From Pseudanabaena sp. FACHB-1998 (GTDB lineage Bacteria > Cyanobacteriota > Cyanobacteriia > Pseudanabaenales > Pseudanabaenaceae), in the NCBI RefSeq assembly GCF_014696355.1, contig NZ_JACJQA010000009.1:19014-83013 (forward strand): DNA of 64,000 bases, in the 5' to 3' direction. The position numbers and the translations under genes were made by a program. Numbering within the stretch: the first letter of the stretch is position 1; every line of letters starts with the position of its first letter. Positions 16,050 through 23,593 of this stretch are shown in pieces. Below the pieces are notes generated by a model, which was given only the letters and a program-made list of their open reading frames with translations, made no database searches and was not told the origin of the DNA.

Positions 16050-17393
16050 ATGTCTTCCCTTGCTTTTGAAGTTTTATTCATCATCTTGCTCATTCTTGCC
16101 AATGGTATATTTTCGATGTCCGAACTCGCAATTGTCTCTGCTCGTAAAGTGCGACTAGAGCAATGGGCAAAAGAAGGAAATGCCAAAGCCAGAGCAGCTT
16201 TAAGACTGATAAGCTCACCTAATAATTTTCTTTCAACGGTTCAAATTGGGATCACTTTAATCGGGATTTTAAGCGGTGCATTAGGGGGCATAACTGTCGC
16301 AAAAGGACTCAAGACTTCTCTAGACACAGTTCCTTTGCTGCAACCCTATAGTGAATCCCTGAGTTTTGTGATCGTTGTTGGCTTAATTACTTACCTATCG
16401 CTAGTTGTGGGTGAGCTTGTACCAAAGCGTCTCGCCATGAGCAATGCTGAGCGGATCGCCTGTGCGGTTGCGCCGCCGATGCGTTTTCTTGCCAATATTG
16501 GTACGCCTGTAGTTTATTTACTCAGTGTCTCTACGGAAGCTTTGCTAAGTGTCTTGGGTATTCAGGCCAACGAAGAAGCCCAAGTTACAGAAGAAGAAAT
16601 CAAGGTAATGATTGCTCAGGGTGCTGAGTCGGGAATGTTTGAAGAAGCTGAACAAGACATGGTCGAGCGGGTTTTTCGCTTAGGCGATCGCCCGATTAAG
16701 GCTTTGATGACTCCTCGCACGGAGATTGATTGGCTCGATATTGATGCACCTTTTGACGAAACCCAGCGCGAAGTCCTAAATAGTGGTCATTCTCGATTTC
16801 CCGTCGCTAGAGAAAATCTTGATGATTGTTTAGGTGTAGTGGAGATCCGCGAGTTTCTTAATGCCAGCCTTATGGGTGAGCCAATTGATTTGCTGAAGGT
16901 CAGCAGTCCGCCGCTCTATGTAGCCGAAACCGCTAGTGCCTTGAGTGTGTTAGAGCAGTTTAAGCAGTCAGGCGATCGCGTGGCGATGGTGACCGACGAG
17001 TATGGCGGTGTTGAAGGCTTAGTCACCCTAACCGATCTACTCGAAGCGATCGTGGGCGATCTGCCATCTAACGATCGCCAAGGCGATCCCGATGCTAAGC
17101 AAAGGGAAGACGGTTCTTGGTTAATTGACGGTATGGTGTCTAGCGATCGCCTTAAAGAGATCCTCGAAGTCGAAGACCTCCCCTACGAAGAGGAACGCAA
17201 CTACCATACTCTAGGAGGTTTAATGATGACCTACCTTAGACATATCCCTATGGTTGGTGAGCATTTCACTTGGGAAACGATGCGCTTTGAGGTTGTGGAT
17301 ATGGACGGAAATCGCGTTGACAAAGTGTTAGTAAGTTTATTACCCCCAGTAGCGCCTGAGGTTGAATCAAAAAACAACCCTAGAAAAGGCTAG
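16050..17393 (+). CDS. CNNM/CBS-domain membrane protein (HlyC/CorC family)
   Basis: A 447-residue inner-membrane protein of the DUF21/CNNM family associated with divalent-cation (Mg/Co) transport. In order: about four membrane helices in residues 1-185 with the family motif FLSTVQIGITLIGILSGALGG, then two CBS domains (ALMTPRTEIDWLD to about residue 270, and PLYVAETASALSVLEQF to DLLEAIVGD), then the CorC/HlyC C-terminal domain near 350-430 with WLIDGMVSSDRL. The old name hemolysin is misleading. Single gene. Its TAG stop is inside a 66-bp palindrome. Confidence 0.9.
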   Translation: MSSLAFEVLFIILLILANGIFSMSELAIVSARKVRLEQWAKEGNAKARAALRLISSPNNFLSTVQIGITLIGILSGALGGITVAKGLKTSLDTVPLLQPYSESLSFVIVVGLITYLSLVVGELVPKRLAMSNAERIACAVAPPMRFLANIGTPVVYLLSVSTEALLSVLGIQANEEAQVTEEEIKVMIAQGAESGMFEEAEQDMVERVFRLGDRPIKALMTPRTEIDWLDIDAPFDETQREVLNSGHSRFPVARENLDDCLGVVEIREFLNASLMGEPIDLLKVSSPPLYVAETASALSVLEQFKQSGDRVAMVTDEYGGVEGLVTLTDLLEAIVGDLPSNDRQGDPDAKQREDGSWLIDGMVSSDRLKEILEVEDLPYEEERNYHTLGGLMMTYLRHIPMVGEHFTWETMRFEVVDMDGNRVDKVLVSLLPPVAPEVESKNNPRKG

Positions 17394-17455
17394 TTTAGTC
17401 ACACAAAAAAAAAGGCGGCGCGATGCGCCGCCTTTTTTTTGTGTGACTAAACTAG
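17390..17455. terminator. 66-bp palindrome spanning the CNNM stop codon, GCGGCGC core
   Basis: The arms run from CTAGTTTAGTCACAC through an A-run to GGCGGCGC-GAT and back to GTGTGACTAAACTAG. The TAG stop (17391-17393) is part of the left arm. The only irregularity is nine A against eight T. Confidence 0.8.
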
Positions 17456-17530
17456 CTGCTAATTATTTGCTGGAAAGGGATTAGCTATAAATTTAGGAAT
17501 TTATTTGTATCTCTACGGAAATTGTTGTAT

Positions 17531-17544
17531 CGTATTCAAATACG
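17531..17544. promoter_or_regulatory. CGTATT-CA-AATACG inverted repeat upstream of sbpA
   Basis: The palindrome lies 47 bases before the sbpA start codon and could be the operator of a sulfur-responsive regulator. The assignment is only positional. Confidence 0.35.
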
Positions 17545-17591
17545 GTATTCCCATCAAGATACAGTAGATTATTCTTGGAGATTTAAAGTTC

Positions 17592-18773
17592 ATGCGTTCA
17601 AGGCAACATCCCTTTCAAGCCTCAACATCAGTGATTAAGGCGATCGCTAGTCTATTTAAAAACCTCGCTAGCCACAAACTAGCCCGTAAGTTTATATCTT
17701 TTTTCTTGGCTGGAGCATTGATTACGGTCACGATGGCAGCTTGCACGGCTAGCAATGAGACACCCACTGCTCAAACAGGTAATTCTACAGCCCAACAAAA
17801 ATCTGGCGACCCACAGAAAGATGGTGCGCCTAAAAAAGAAGTTGAATTAACCCTCGTGTCCTTTGCCGTTACCAAACAAGCTCACGAAGCAATTATTCCT
17901 AAATTTGTAGAGAAGTGGCAAAAGGAACAAAATCAAAAAGTTACCTTTAAGCAAAGCTATGGTGGATCTGGTTCTCAAACCCGTGCAGTTATTGACGGTC
18001 TCGAAGCTGATATTGTCCACCTTGCGCTTGCGGCGGATACTAGCAAAATTGAAAAGGCTGGGCTGATTAATAAAGGCTGGGAGCAAGAATACCCTAATGA
18101 AGGAATTGTTTCTAAGTCGATACCAGTCCTTGTGACCCGTGATGGAAATCCTAAAAATATCAAGGACTGGTCAGATTTAGAGAAAAGTGGCATTAGCTTA
18201 ATCACTGCCGACCCCAAAACTTCAGGAGTGGCGCGTTGGAACTTCCTTGCTCTTTGGAATGCAGCAGTAAAGAAAGGTGGCAGCGATGACAAAGCCTTAG
18301 AAGCTCTCACGAAAGTGTATACTAACGTGCCAATCTTAACAAAAGACGCTAGAGAAGCTACTGACGCATTCTTTAAGCAAGGTCAAGGCGATGCATTGAT
18401 TAACTATGAAAACGAGATCGTCCTTGCATCTCAAAAGGGACAGAAAGTTAATTACGTCATTCCTGATGTTAATTTTTCCATCGATAATCCGATCGCAGTC
18501 GTTGACAAGAATGTAGAAAAACACGGCACAAAGGAAGTTGCGGAAGCATTTGTAAAGTTCCTTTATTCTCCTGAAGCCCAAACTGAATTTGCTAAGGTCG
18601 GTTTCCGTCCAGTAGATGAAACTGTAGCCAAAGAAAAGCAATTTATAGATCTTTATCCGAAGGTCAAAGAACTCTCGACTGTAAAAGATTTGGGAGGTTG
18701 GGATGCGATTAATAAGAAATTCTTTGCTGATGGTGCAATCTTTGACCAAATTCAAGGAAAAATCAAGCGTTAA
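17592..18773 (+). CDS. sbpA: Sulfate ABC transporter substrate-binding lipoprotein
   Basis: A 393-residue periplasmic sulfate/thiosulfate-binding protein. The N-terminus has a long leader ending in a lipobox with C51 (MAACTAS), then a low-complexity Thr/Gln/Lys linker (52-85). The binding domain has family segments KFKQSYGGSGSQTRAV-like near residue 117 (VTFKQSYGGSGSQTRAVIDG), ADIVHLALAADT near 140 and DPKTSGVARWNFLALW near 205. It precedes cysT and cysW, but the 296-base gap between them holds two hairpins and a MITE-like element. The permease may therefore need its own promoter or read-through. Confidence 0.94.
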   Translation: MRSRQHPFQASTSVIKAIASLFKNLASHKLARKFISFFLAGALITVTMAACTASNETPTAQTGNSTAQQKSGDPQKDGAPKKEVELTLVSFAVTKQAHEAIIPKFVEKWQKEQNQKVTFKQSYGGSGSQTRAVIDGLEADIVHLALAADTSKIEKAGLINKGWEQEYPNEGIVSKSIPVLVTRDGNPKNIKDWSDLEKSGISLITADPKTSGVARWNFLALWNAAVKKGGSDDKALEALTKVYTNVPILTKDAREATDAFFKQGQGDALINYENEIVLASQKGQKVNYVIPDVNFSIDNPIAVVDKNVEKHGTKEVAEAFVKFLYSPEAQTEFAKVGFRPVDETVAKEKQFIDLYPKVKELSTVKDLGGWDAINKKFFADGAIFDQIQGKIKR

Positions 18774-18815
18774 TAGATTAAATTGACTTCTCCTAAAAAG
18801 AAGGAGCGTCATACC

Positions 18816-18853
18816 AAAATTAAAAATAGCTGCGCCATTTTTAGTTTTAAAAA
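18816..18853. terminator. Hairpin ACCAAAATTAAAAATAGC after sbpA
   Basis: An imperfect copy of the TAAAAATGGC-GCCATTTTTA palindrome type, 40 bases after the sbpA stop codon. Confidence 0.5.
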
Positions 18854-18873
18854 ACCTTACTGGGTTTGATTTT

Positions 18874-18988
18874 TATAGCTGTTGCCATTCTTGTTAGGAC
18901 ACAAAACCAGAAGACGAGTTGCGGCGCGAAGCGCCGCAACTCGCTTCTTGAGTTTTGATTTGTTCTAATGCAAGTGACCACAGATATA
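18874..18988. mobile_element. MITE-like element between sbpA and cysT (copy C)
   Basis: The left flank TATAGCTGTTGCCATTCTTG is followed by TTAGGACACAAAACCAG. A palindrome GAGTTGCGGCGC-GAA-GCGCCGCAACTC follows, and the right flank is TTGTTCTAATGCAAGTGACC ending near GATATA. It is the most complete copy of the family in the window. Just after it, at 18990-19021, is a further perfect palindrome AATTCACAAAAGTGTGATC-type. Confidence 0.6.
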
Positions 18989-19022
18989 ATTCACAAAAGT
19001 GTGATCACACTTTTGTGAATTG
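18989..19022. repeat. Palindrome AATTCACAAAAGTGTGA
   Basis: AATTCACAAAAGTGTGA and TCACACTTTTGTGAATT are adjacent exact reverse complements, centred on GATC, 48 bases before the cysT ATG. An operator or a terminator are both possible. Confidence 0.5.
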
Positions 19023-19069
19023 GTATAAATCCCTTGTTTGATATAAGATTTTTGAAAATTAAAGACAAC

Positions 19070-19963
19070 ATGGTAACGACGACACCTTCTTCTCCGCCTG
19101 ACCAAAAGCAAAAATCTAATCCCTTGCTGAAATTCCTTGGCAAAATTCCTTGGACATGGGTAATTACCTTTACTTATCTAGCTTTTCTCTTGATTTTGCC
19201 GATCATTGCCCTGATCGTTAAATCAGTGAGTGAGCCTTTTGAAAGCTTTTGGAAAACAGCTACCAGTCCCCTTGCCTTATCCAGTTACGAAGTAACCTTT
19301 GTGACTGCCTTTGCGGCAGCGGCAATCAATGGGGTATTTGGCACATTAATTGCTTGGGTCATCGTTCGCTACGATTTCTTTGGCAAGCGCTTTCTCGAAG
19401 CTGTTGTGGACTTGCCCTTTGCTTTGCCGACTGCGGTGGCAGGGCTTACCCTCGCCACGGTTTATAGCGAAAAGGGTTGGCTTGGCTCCTTGTTTGCGGC
19501 TAACGGCGTAATTGGAGCATTGTTTCCCCCTACTGGTATCAAAATGGCTTTTAGCCGTATTGGGGTTTGGCTAGCTATGATGTTTATCTCTTTACCCTTT
19601 ATTGTGAGGACAGTCCAGCCAGTCCTTACAGAGTTAGAAAAAGAAATTGAAGAGGCCGCTTGGTCACTCGGCGCATCAAAATTTCAAACCTTTATGCAGG
19701 TGATTTTACCTCCCCTTACCCCTGCTATTTTGACAGGCGTAGCACTTGGCTTTTCTCGGGCTGTTGGGGAGTATGGCTCCACCGTAATCATTGCTTCTAA
19801 CACTCCTTTTAAGGATCTAATTACTCCAGTTTTAATCTTCCAACGCTTAGAACAGTATGACTATGTGGGGGCAACAGTGATTGGATTTGTGATGTTACTC
19901 ATCTCCTTTGTCAGCCTCCTTGCCATTAATCTATTGCAAGCATGGAGTAAGCGCTATGGCTAA
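19070..19963 (+). CDS. cysT: Sulfate ABC transporter permease subunit CysT
   Basis: A 297-residue inner-membrane permease with six predicted helices. The start at ATG 19070 is chosen over TTG 19034. Family segments include DLPFALPTAVAGLTLATVYS near residue 128 and the ATPase-contacting EAA loop EEAAWSLGASKFQTF near 195, followed by GFSRAVGEYGSTVII. It forms the channel with CysW and receives sulfate from SbpA. Its last eight bases overlap the start of cysW (ATGGCTAA), implying translational coupling. No cysA ATPase gene is present in this cluster. Confidence 0.94.
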   Translation: MVTTTPSSPPDQKQKSNPLLKFLGKIPWTWVITFTYLAFLLILPIIALIVKSVSEPFESFWKTATSPLALSSYEVTFVTAFAAAAINGVFGTLIAWVIVRYDFFGKRFLEAVVDLPFALPTAVAGLTLATVYSEKGWLGSLFAANGVIGALFPPTGIKMAFSRIGVWLAMMFISLPFIVRTVQPVLTELEKEIEEAAWSLGASKFQTFMQVILPPLTPAILTGVALGFSRAVGEYGSTVIIASNTPFKDLITPVLIFQRLEQYDYVGATVIGFVMLLISFVSLLAINLLQAWSKRYG

Positions 19964-20828
19964 TCTCAATAGTTCCCTTAATAATTCGCAAAATAATCCT
20001 GAACCCGTCAAAATCAAACAGAATAAAAGCTTTGCTCCTGCAATTCTAATTACGATCGCCTTTGTTTATTTAGGGTTAGTCCTGTTAATACCTGCGGCAA
20101 ATGTTTTTGTTACCGCTTTTAGCAAAGGTTTTACTCCGATTTTGGAAGCGGTCAAGCGTCCTGATTTCCAAAATGCGATCAAACTCACCGTCAGCCTCGC
20201 CGTAGTAGCCCTACCGCTAAATACCATCTTTGGACTCAGTGCCGCTTGGGCGATCGCCCGTAATAAATTTCCCGGAAAAGCTTTCCTGCTTAGCATTATC
20301 GACCTGCCATTTTCGATTTCCCCCGTTGTTGCAGGTTTAATGATTGTGTTGCTTTATGGCAGACTTGGCTGGTTTGGTTCATGGCTAGAAGCTAACAATA
20401 TTAAGATTATCTTTGCCTTTCCGGGCATGTTACTTGCCACGATATTTGTGAGTATGCCTTTTATCGCTCGCGAGGTTATTCCTGTACTCGATGAAATGGG
20501 AACTGATCAAGAGGAAGCTGCTCGAACTCTTGGCGCAAACGATTGGCAAATCTTTTGGCGAGTTGTGATTCCGAATATCCGTTGGGGCTTGCTCTATGGA
20601 TTAGTACTGACCAATGCCCGTGCTATGGGGGAATTTGGGGCTGTATCCGTAGTTTCAGGTAATATCGCCAGCAAAACTCAAAGTTTGCCCTTATTTGTTG
20701 AGGAATCATACAAACAATACGAAACAGAAGTTGCCTATTCGGCGGCTGTCCTTCTGGCTTTATTAGCTGTAGTTACCCTAGTTCTCAAAGAAATTTTAGA
20801 ACGTAGAACCCATAATTCACGCAAATAA
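19956..20828 (+). CDS. cysW: Sulfate ABC transporter permease subunit CysW
   Basis: A 290-residue partner permease with six predicted helices. The ATG at 19956 overlaps the cysT stop, which decides the start. It has the family segments DLPFSISPVVAGLMIVLLYG near residue 116, the EAA loop QEEAARTLGANDWQIF near 185, and NARAMGEFGAVSVVSG near 220. The N-terminal 30 residues are Asn-rich and poorly conserved. It is followed 13 bases later by a NIL-domain gene. The ATP-binding subunit that would drive transport is not in this window. Confidence 0.94.
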   Translation: MANLNSSLNNSQNNPEPVKIKQNKSFAPAILITIAFVYLGLVLLIPAANVFVTAFSKGFTPILEAVKRPDFQNAIKLTVSLAVVALPLNTIFGLSAAWAIARNKFPGKAFLLSIIDLPFSISPVVAGLMIVLLYGRLGWFGSWLEANNIKIIFAFPGMLLATIFVSMPFIAREVIPVLDEMGTDQEEAARTLGANDWQIFWRVVIPNIRWGLLYGLVLTNARAMGEFGAVSVVSGNIASKTQSLPLFVEESYKQYETEVAYSAAVLLALLAVVTLVLKEILERRTHNSRK

Positions 20829-20841
20829 AGGAGTTAGCTCA

Positions 20842-21111
20842 ATGACCATTGATACTCGCCCAGTCATCAGAGATATCCGCTTGCGTATCCCTGAAGATCT
20901 TCACGGAGAGCCTGTTATCTCCCAGTTAACCTCTCGATGTGGGGTAACGGTGAATATCATCTCCGCTACTTTGGGGGTAAATGCTGGCAGTGGTTGGTTT
21001 CATCTTTCTCTGACAGGTACTCACGCTCAAATTCAAACAGCGATCGCCTATCTCAACGATCTAGATATAGAAATTTGGGAAGATGAAACTGACTCTCATA
21101 CTTCTCTTTAA
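20842..21111 (+). CDS. NIL-domain protein
   Basis: An 89-residue stand-alone NIL (ferredoxin-like alpha/beta) domain, the regulatory fold found at the C-terminus of MetN-type ABC ATPases. Visible features: a beta strand VIRDIRLRIPEDLHGEPVIS, then ISATLGVNAGSGWFHLSLTG, then a helix AQIQTAIAYLNDLDIEIW. GGAG before the ATG gives a good ribosome binding site. Being 13 bases after cysW, it is probably translated with the permease. I infer a role in sensing or regulating sulfate uptake, perhaps by contacting a separately encoded CysA. The sequence alone does not prove this. Confidence 0.75.
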   Translation: MTIDTRPVIRDIRLRIPEDLHGEPVISQLTSRCGVTVNIISATLGVNAGSGWFHLSLTGTHAQIQTAIAYLNDLDIEIWEDETDSHTSL

Positions 21112-21139
21112 TTTCAAACCACAAAATGACTTTGCCATT

Positions 21140-21180
21140 TAATTTATGGTGGTGCGGCTGCGCCGCACCACCATAAATTA
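21140..21180 (+). terminator. Terminator hairpin after the cysTW-NIL unit
   Basis: TAATTTATGGTGGTGCGGC-TGC-reverse complement, with perfect 19-bp arms. Confidence 0.7.
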
Positions 21181-21190
21181 AAGATATTAT

Positions 21191-21219
21191 TTGCAACTCG
21201 TTACCTAATTGGGTATACT
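21191..21219 (+). promoter_or_regulatory. Promoter of tRNA-Cys
   Basis: TTGCAA (21191-21196), a 17-base spacer and TATACT (21214-21219) lie 12 bases before the first base of the tRNA. Confidence 0.6.
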
Positions 21220-21231
21220 AGTTATCCGTTC

Positions 21232-21302
21232 GGCGGCATAGCCAAGTGGTAAGGCAGGAGTCTGCAAAACTCTCACCCCCAGTTCAAATCTGGGTGCCGC
21301 CT
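21232..21302 (+). tRNA. tRNA-Cys (GCA anticodon)
   Basis: A complete cloverleaf of 71 bases. The acceptor arm GGCGGCA pairs with TGCCGCC, followed by a U discriminator, the tRNA-Cys identity base. The anticodon arm GAGTC/AACTC region carries loop CTGCAAA with anticodon GCA. The T arm has GTTCAAATC. The CCA end is not encoded. A strong terminator follows at 21322-21358. Confidence 0.96.
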
Positions 21303-21321
21303 TCAAACGAAATATCAAACA

Positions 21322-21358
21322 AAAGAAAGAACTATTGCTAAGCAATAGTTCTTTCTTT
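21322..21358. terminator. Bidirectional terminator between tRNA-Cys and the LysR gene
   Basis: AAAGAAAGAACTATTGCT and AGCAATAGTTCTTTCTTT pair almost directly and are followed by TT. It ends at the base before the LysR stop codon, so it serves both convergent units. Confidence 0.8.
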
Positions 21359-22303
21359 TTACCAAGCTGTATTTTCAGCGATCTGCTTACCCTCGGTTTG
21401 CAAATATTCTAAAAAGGCTTGGGCAACTACCGATAGTTGCTTACCTGCAAGATGAATGACATACCAATTGCAAGGGATCGGGAAATGCTCAACATCTAAG
21501 ATGGCAATTTGACCAGACGCTCCCTCAAGGGCGATCGTATGGCGCGACAAAATCGAGATTCCTAGCCCTCCAGCGATCGCCTGTTTAATCGCTTCATTGC
21601 TCGATAGTTCCATTTTGACCTTGGGCGTAATTTTATGCTCATCAAACAACTTCTGCACATATCCCCTCGTACCTGATCCCCCCTCTCTAGTAATAAAAGG
21701 CTGATCCGCCAACTTTTGAATTGGAATATTTTTTTCATGAGCCAATGGATGATCATGATTGGCAAGCACAACCAAGGGATTTGATAAAAATTGATGAGCC
21801 TTTACATCTGGCTCATCAGGAACTTGACTCAATATATATAGATCATCTTTGTTATCGGCAAGTCTTTCTAAAATTCCACTATGATTGGTTACCTTCAGTG
21901 ATATTTCAACCCCCGGATAACGCTGACAAAAAGGACCAAGCAATCTAGGGATCACGTATTTAGCAGTTGTTACCACCGTAATTTTGAGATATCCCTGTTT
22001 TAAGCCTTTCATATCCGCAACACTCATTTCAAACTGCGATATGCGCCCAAAGACCTCCTGACAAGTTGTAAAAAGTTCTTTACCCGCTTGAGTCAAAAAT
22101 AGTCGCTTGCCAACTTGCTCAAATAAAGGCATCCCGATCGCCTTGGTTAAATGCTTAATTTGCATCGAAACAGTTGGCTGAGTTAAAAATAACTCCTCGG
22201 CAGCACGAGTATAGCTACCATGACGAGCCGCCACCTCAAAAACCTGCAATTGGTGCAGGGTAATATGGCTAGCTAATTGAGAATCTGTTAGACGGGAACT
22301 CAT
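21359..22303 (-). CDS. LysR-type transcriptional regulator (RbcR/CmpR-like)
   Basis: A 314-residue LysR-family protein. The N-terminal winged helix-turn-helix is clear at residues 12-72 (LHQLQVFEVAARHGSYTRAAEELFLTQPTVSMQIKHL), followed by a substrate-binding-protein-like effector domain (residues 90-300, for example ITVVTTAKYVIPRLLGPF and SNEAIKQAIAGGLGISILSR). These resemble the cyanobacterial RbcR/CmpR/NdhR branch that regulates inorganic-carbon genes, but the target cannot be read from sequence. An ATG at 22318 is possible, but it lies inside the palindrome at 22311-22338. It faces the sulfate operon across tRNA-Cys, so a sulfur role is also possible. Confidence 0.85.
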   Translation of the reverse strand: MSSRLTDSQLASHITLHQLQVFEVAARHGSYTRAAEELFLTQPTVSMQIKHLTKAIGMPLFEQVGKRLFLTQAGKELFTTCQEVFGRISQFEMSVADMKGLKQGYLKITVVTTAKYVIPRLLGPFCQRYPGVEISLKVTNHSGILERLADNKDDLYILSQVPDEPDVKAHQFLSNPLVVLANHDHPLAHEKNIPIQKLADQPFITREGGSGTRGYVQKLFDEHKITPKVKMELSSNEAIKQAIAGGLGISILSRHTIALEGASGQIAILDVEHFPIPCNWYVIHLAGKQLSVVAQAFLEYLQTEGKQIAENTAW

Positions 22304-22310
22304 AGGAAAC

Positions 22311-22338
22311 AAAATCATAGACTATATTCTATGATTTT
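22311..22338. promoter_or_regulatory. AAAATCATAGA-N6-TCTATGATTTT palindrome, probable LysR operator
   Basis: The 11-bp arms are perfect and separated by CTATAT. The site includes T-N11-A-compatible spacing and lies directly before the LysR start codon, as expected for autoregulation in this family. The binding protein is inferred. Confidence 0.55.
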
Positions 22339-22418
22339 ATCATTAATACCTACTTTTGATCTATAATTAAAAACATAAGATAAATCTAAAAATATTTATC
22401 TTTATAATTCCCTTTTCT

Positions 22419-22511
22419 GTAATACCAATTGCAGGAGTACAAATCCAAGAAGCGAATTGCGGCAATTCGCTTCTTGGATTTGTGTCCTGATAAGAATGGC
22501 AACAGCATATA
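22419..22511. mobile_element. MITE-like element with shortened core (copy E)
   Basis: A 41-bp palindrome, AAATCCAAGAAGCGAATTGC around a single G (22441-22481), is followed by GTGTCCTGATAAGAATGGCAACAGC. The GCGGCGC-NNN-GCGCCGC centre of other copies is deleted, but the arms remain exact. Confidence 0.55.
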
Positions 22512-22610
22512 AAACCTGTAGTGCACCCTTTGTTATATTCTTTCGGTAGAAAGGGAGTAACTATAAATTCCTAATGTTTTTTCAGAAGCTTTTGTGAGGT
22601 AGGTCGAACA

Positions 22611-23084
22611 ATGAGATTAAAGCAGCAAGTTGCGGATTTATTTAGAGCTTTTGCCATCTTGTGCAAAGACGAGAGCTTCTTGAAAGCTATCAGCAAGATT
22701 GAAAATTTTGTCTCTAAAATTTTGGCAATTACTCTAGTATTTGTGATTTTTATAGCGCTTCTAGACCTACTCAAGCTTCTGACCGTGGATTTGTTTTTCA
22801 CCGATCCCAAGGGGGTATTTACTGCGCCATTACTGAAAATATTTGGGATGTTCTTGAATGTATTGATTGCCCTCGAACTTATGGAAAATGTCACGGCTTA
22901 CCTACGTCAGCATGTAATTCAGTTAGAGTTGGTGATTATTACAGCTTTGACTGCGGTTGCTCGTAAAATTGTCATTTTTGATAGCAAGTCCGAAGGCGAT
23001 CTAACAGGATTAGCGATCGCCGTTCTGTCGCTCTCCATTAGTTACTGGATTGTCCGCAGTCAAAACATCAAATACAAGGGATGA
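22611..23084 (+). CDS. PsiE-family membrane protein
   Basis: A 157-residue protein with four predicted membrane helices (about residues 36-58, 75-95, 105-125 and 132-150), as in the phosphate-starvation-inducible PsiE family. Family-like segments are FGMFLNVLIALELMENVTAYL and VIITALTAVARKIVIFD. The function of the family is not established. The ATG at 22611 follows GTGAGGTAG. The TGA stop is inside a palindrome (23078-23114). It lies upstream of psbX, with no sign of a shared transcript. Confidence 0.8.
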   Translation: MRLKQQVADLFRAFAILCKDESFLKAISKIENFVSKILAITLVFVIFIALLDLLKLLTVDLFFTDPKGVFTAPLLKIFGMFLNVLIALELMENVTAYLRQHVIQLELVIITALTAVARKIVIFDSKSEGDLTGLAIAVLSLSISYWIVRSQNIKYKG

Positions 23085-23114
23085 TAAAACGGGCTTTGCG
23101 CGTTTTATCATCCC
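23078..23114. terminator. Palindrome spanning the PsiE-like stop codon
   Basis: GGGATGATAAAACG and CGTTTTATCATCCC form exact 14-bp arms around GGCTTTGCG. The TGA stop at 23082-23084 is in the left arm. Confidence 0.7.
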
Positions 23115-23190
23115 CATCAATGGGATCTTCTAATGCTAAAATTGTGGCAAGCTGTTCATCTATATATTCAAACTTTACAAACAAAGCTAT

Positions 23191-23310
23191 ATGACACAAT
23201 CATTAAGTAACTTTCTAGGCAGCCTTGTCGCAGGCGGCGTAGTTCTTGGACTCATCTTCGGCGCATTGTATATTGTTAGCCAAAAAGACAAAATCGTTCG
23301 CGGTCGTTAG
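23191..23310 (+). CDS. psbX: Photosystem II reaction-centre protein PsbX
   Basis: A 39-residue single-helix protein of photosystem II. The translation starts MTQSLSNFLGSLVAGG, has one membrane segment (VVLGLIFGALYIV) and ends with the PsbX signature SQKDKIVRGR. Length and layout match cyanobacterial PsbX. It is monocistronic, upstream of ycf66 on the same strand, with two long palindromes between them. Within the thylakoid membrane PsbX sits near the secondary quinone site; that is family knowledge. Confidence 0.93.
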   Translation: MTQSLSNFLGSLVAGGVVLGLIFGALYIVSQKDKIVRGR

Positions 23311-23329
23311 TATTTCACTCTAAATTAAA

Positions 23330-23378
23330 CCCCAAGAATAGAGGGGCGGCGCTTTGCGCCGCCCCTCTATTCTTGGGG
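23330..23378. terminator. 49-bp perfect palindrome with GCGGCGC core after psbX
   Basis: The exact 23-bp arms beginning CCCCAAGAATAGAGGGG flank a TTT centre (GGCGGCGC-TTT-GCGCCGCC), 20 bases after the psbX stop codon. Confidence 0.75.
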
Positions 23379-23393
23379 GCATCAAACGAACCA

Positions 23394-23444
23394 CTAGGAA
23401 ATTTTTGAAAACTTTGCTTCGCAAAGTTTTCAAAAATTTCCTAG
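23394..23444. repeat. 51-bp perfect palindrome, AAACTTTGC core
   Basis: The exact 24-bp arms starting CTAGGAAATTTTTGAAAAC flank TTC. It stands 15 bases after the previous palindrome, so two unrelated-arm palindromes follow one short gene. An AGCGCAAAGCGCT palindrome follows near 23456-23470. Confidence 0.7.
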
Positions 23445-23593
23445 ATTTGGATTTGAGCGCAAAGCGCTGTAAGGTCAGAAATTTGCATCAGTGTATAGCG
23501 GAGTATTGTTATACTGAGGGATAAAAGATTGTCTAACCAATAAACCGCATAATCGGCGGCAAGAATGCAGGTATTTAGGAGAAATATAGAACC

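Noticed and set aside
21112..21231. Riboswitch upstream of tRNA-Cys or the LysR gene
   Set aside because: The only structure is a perfect terminator hairpin, and no conserved aptamer motif is recognisable.
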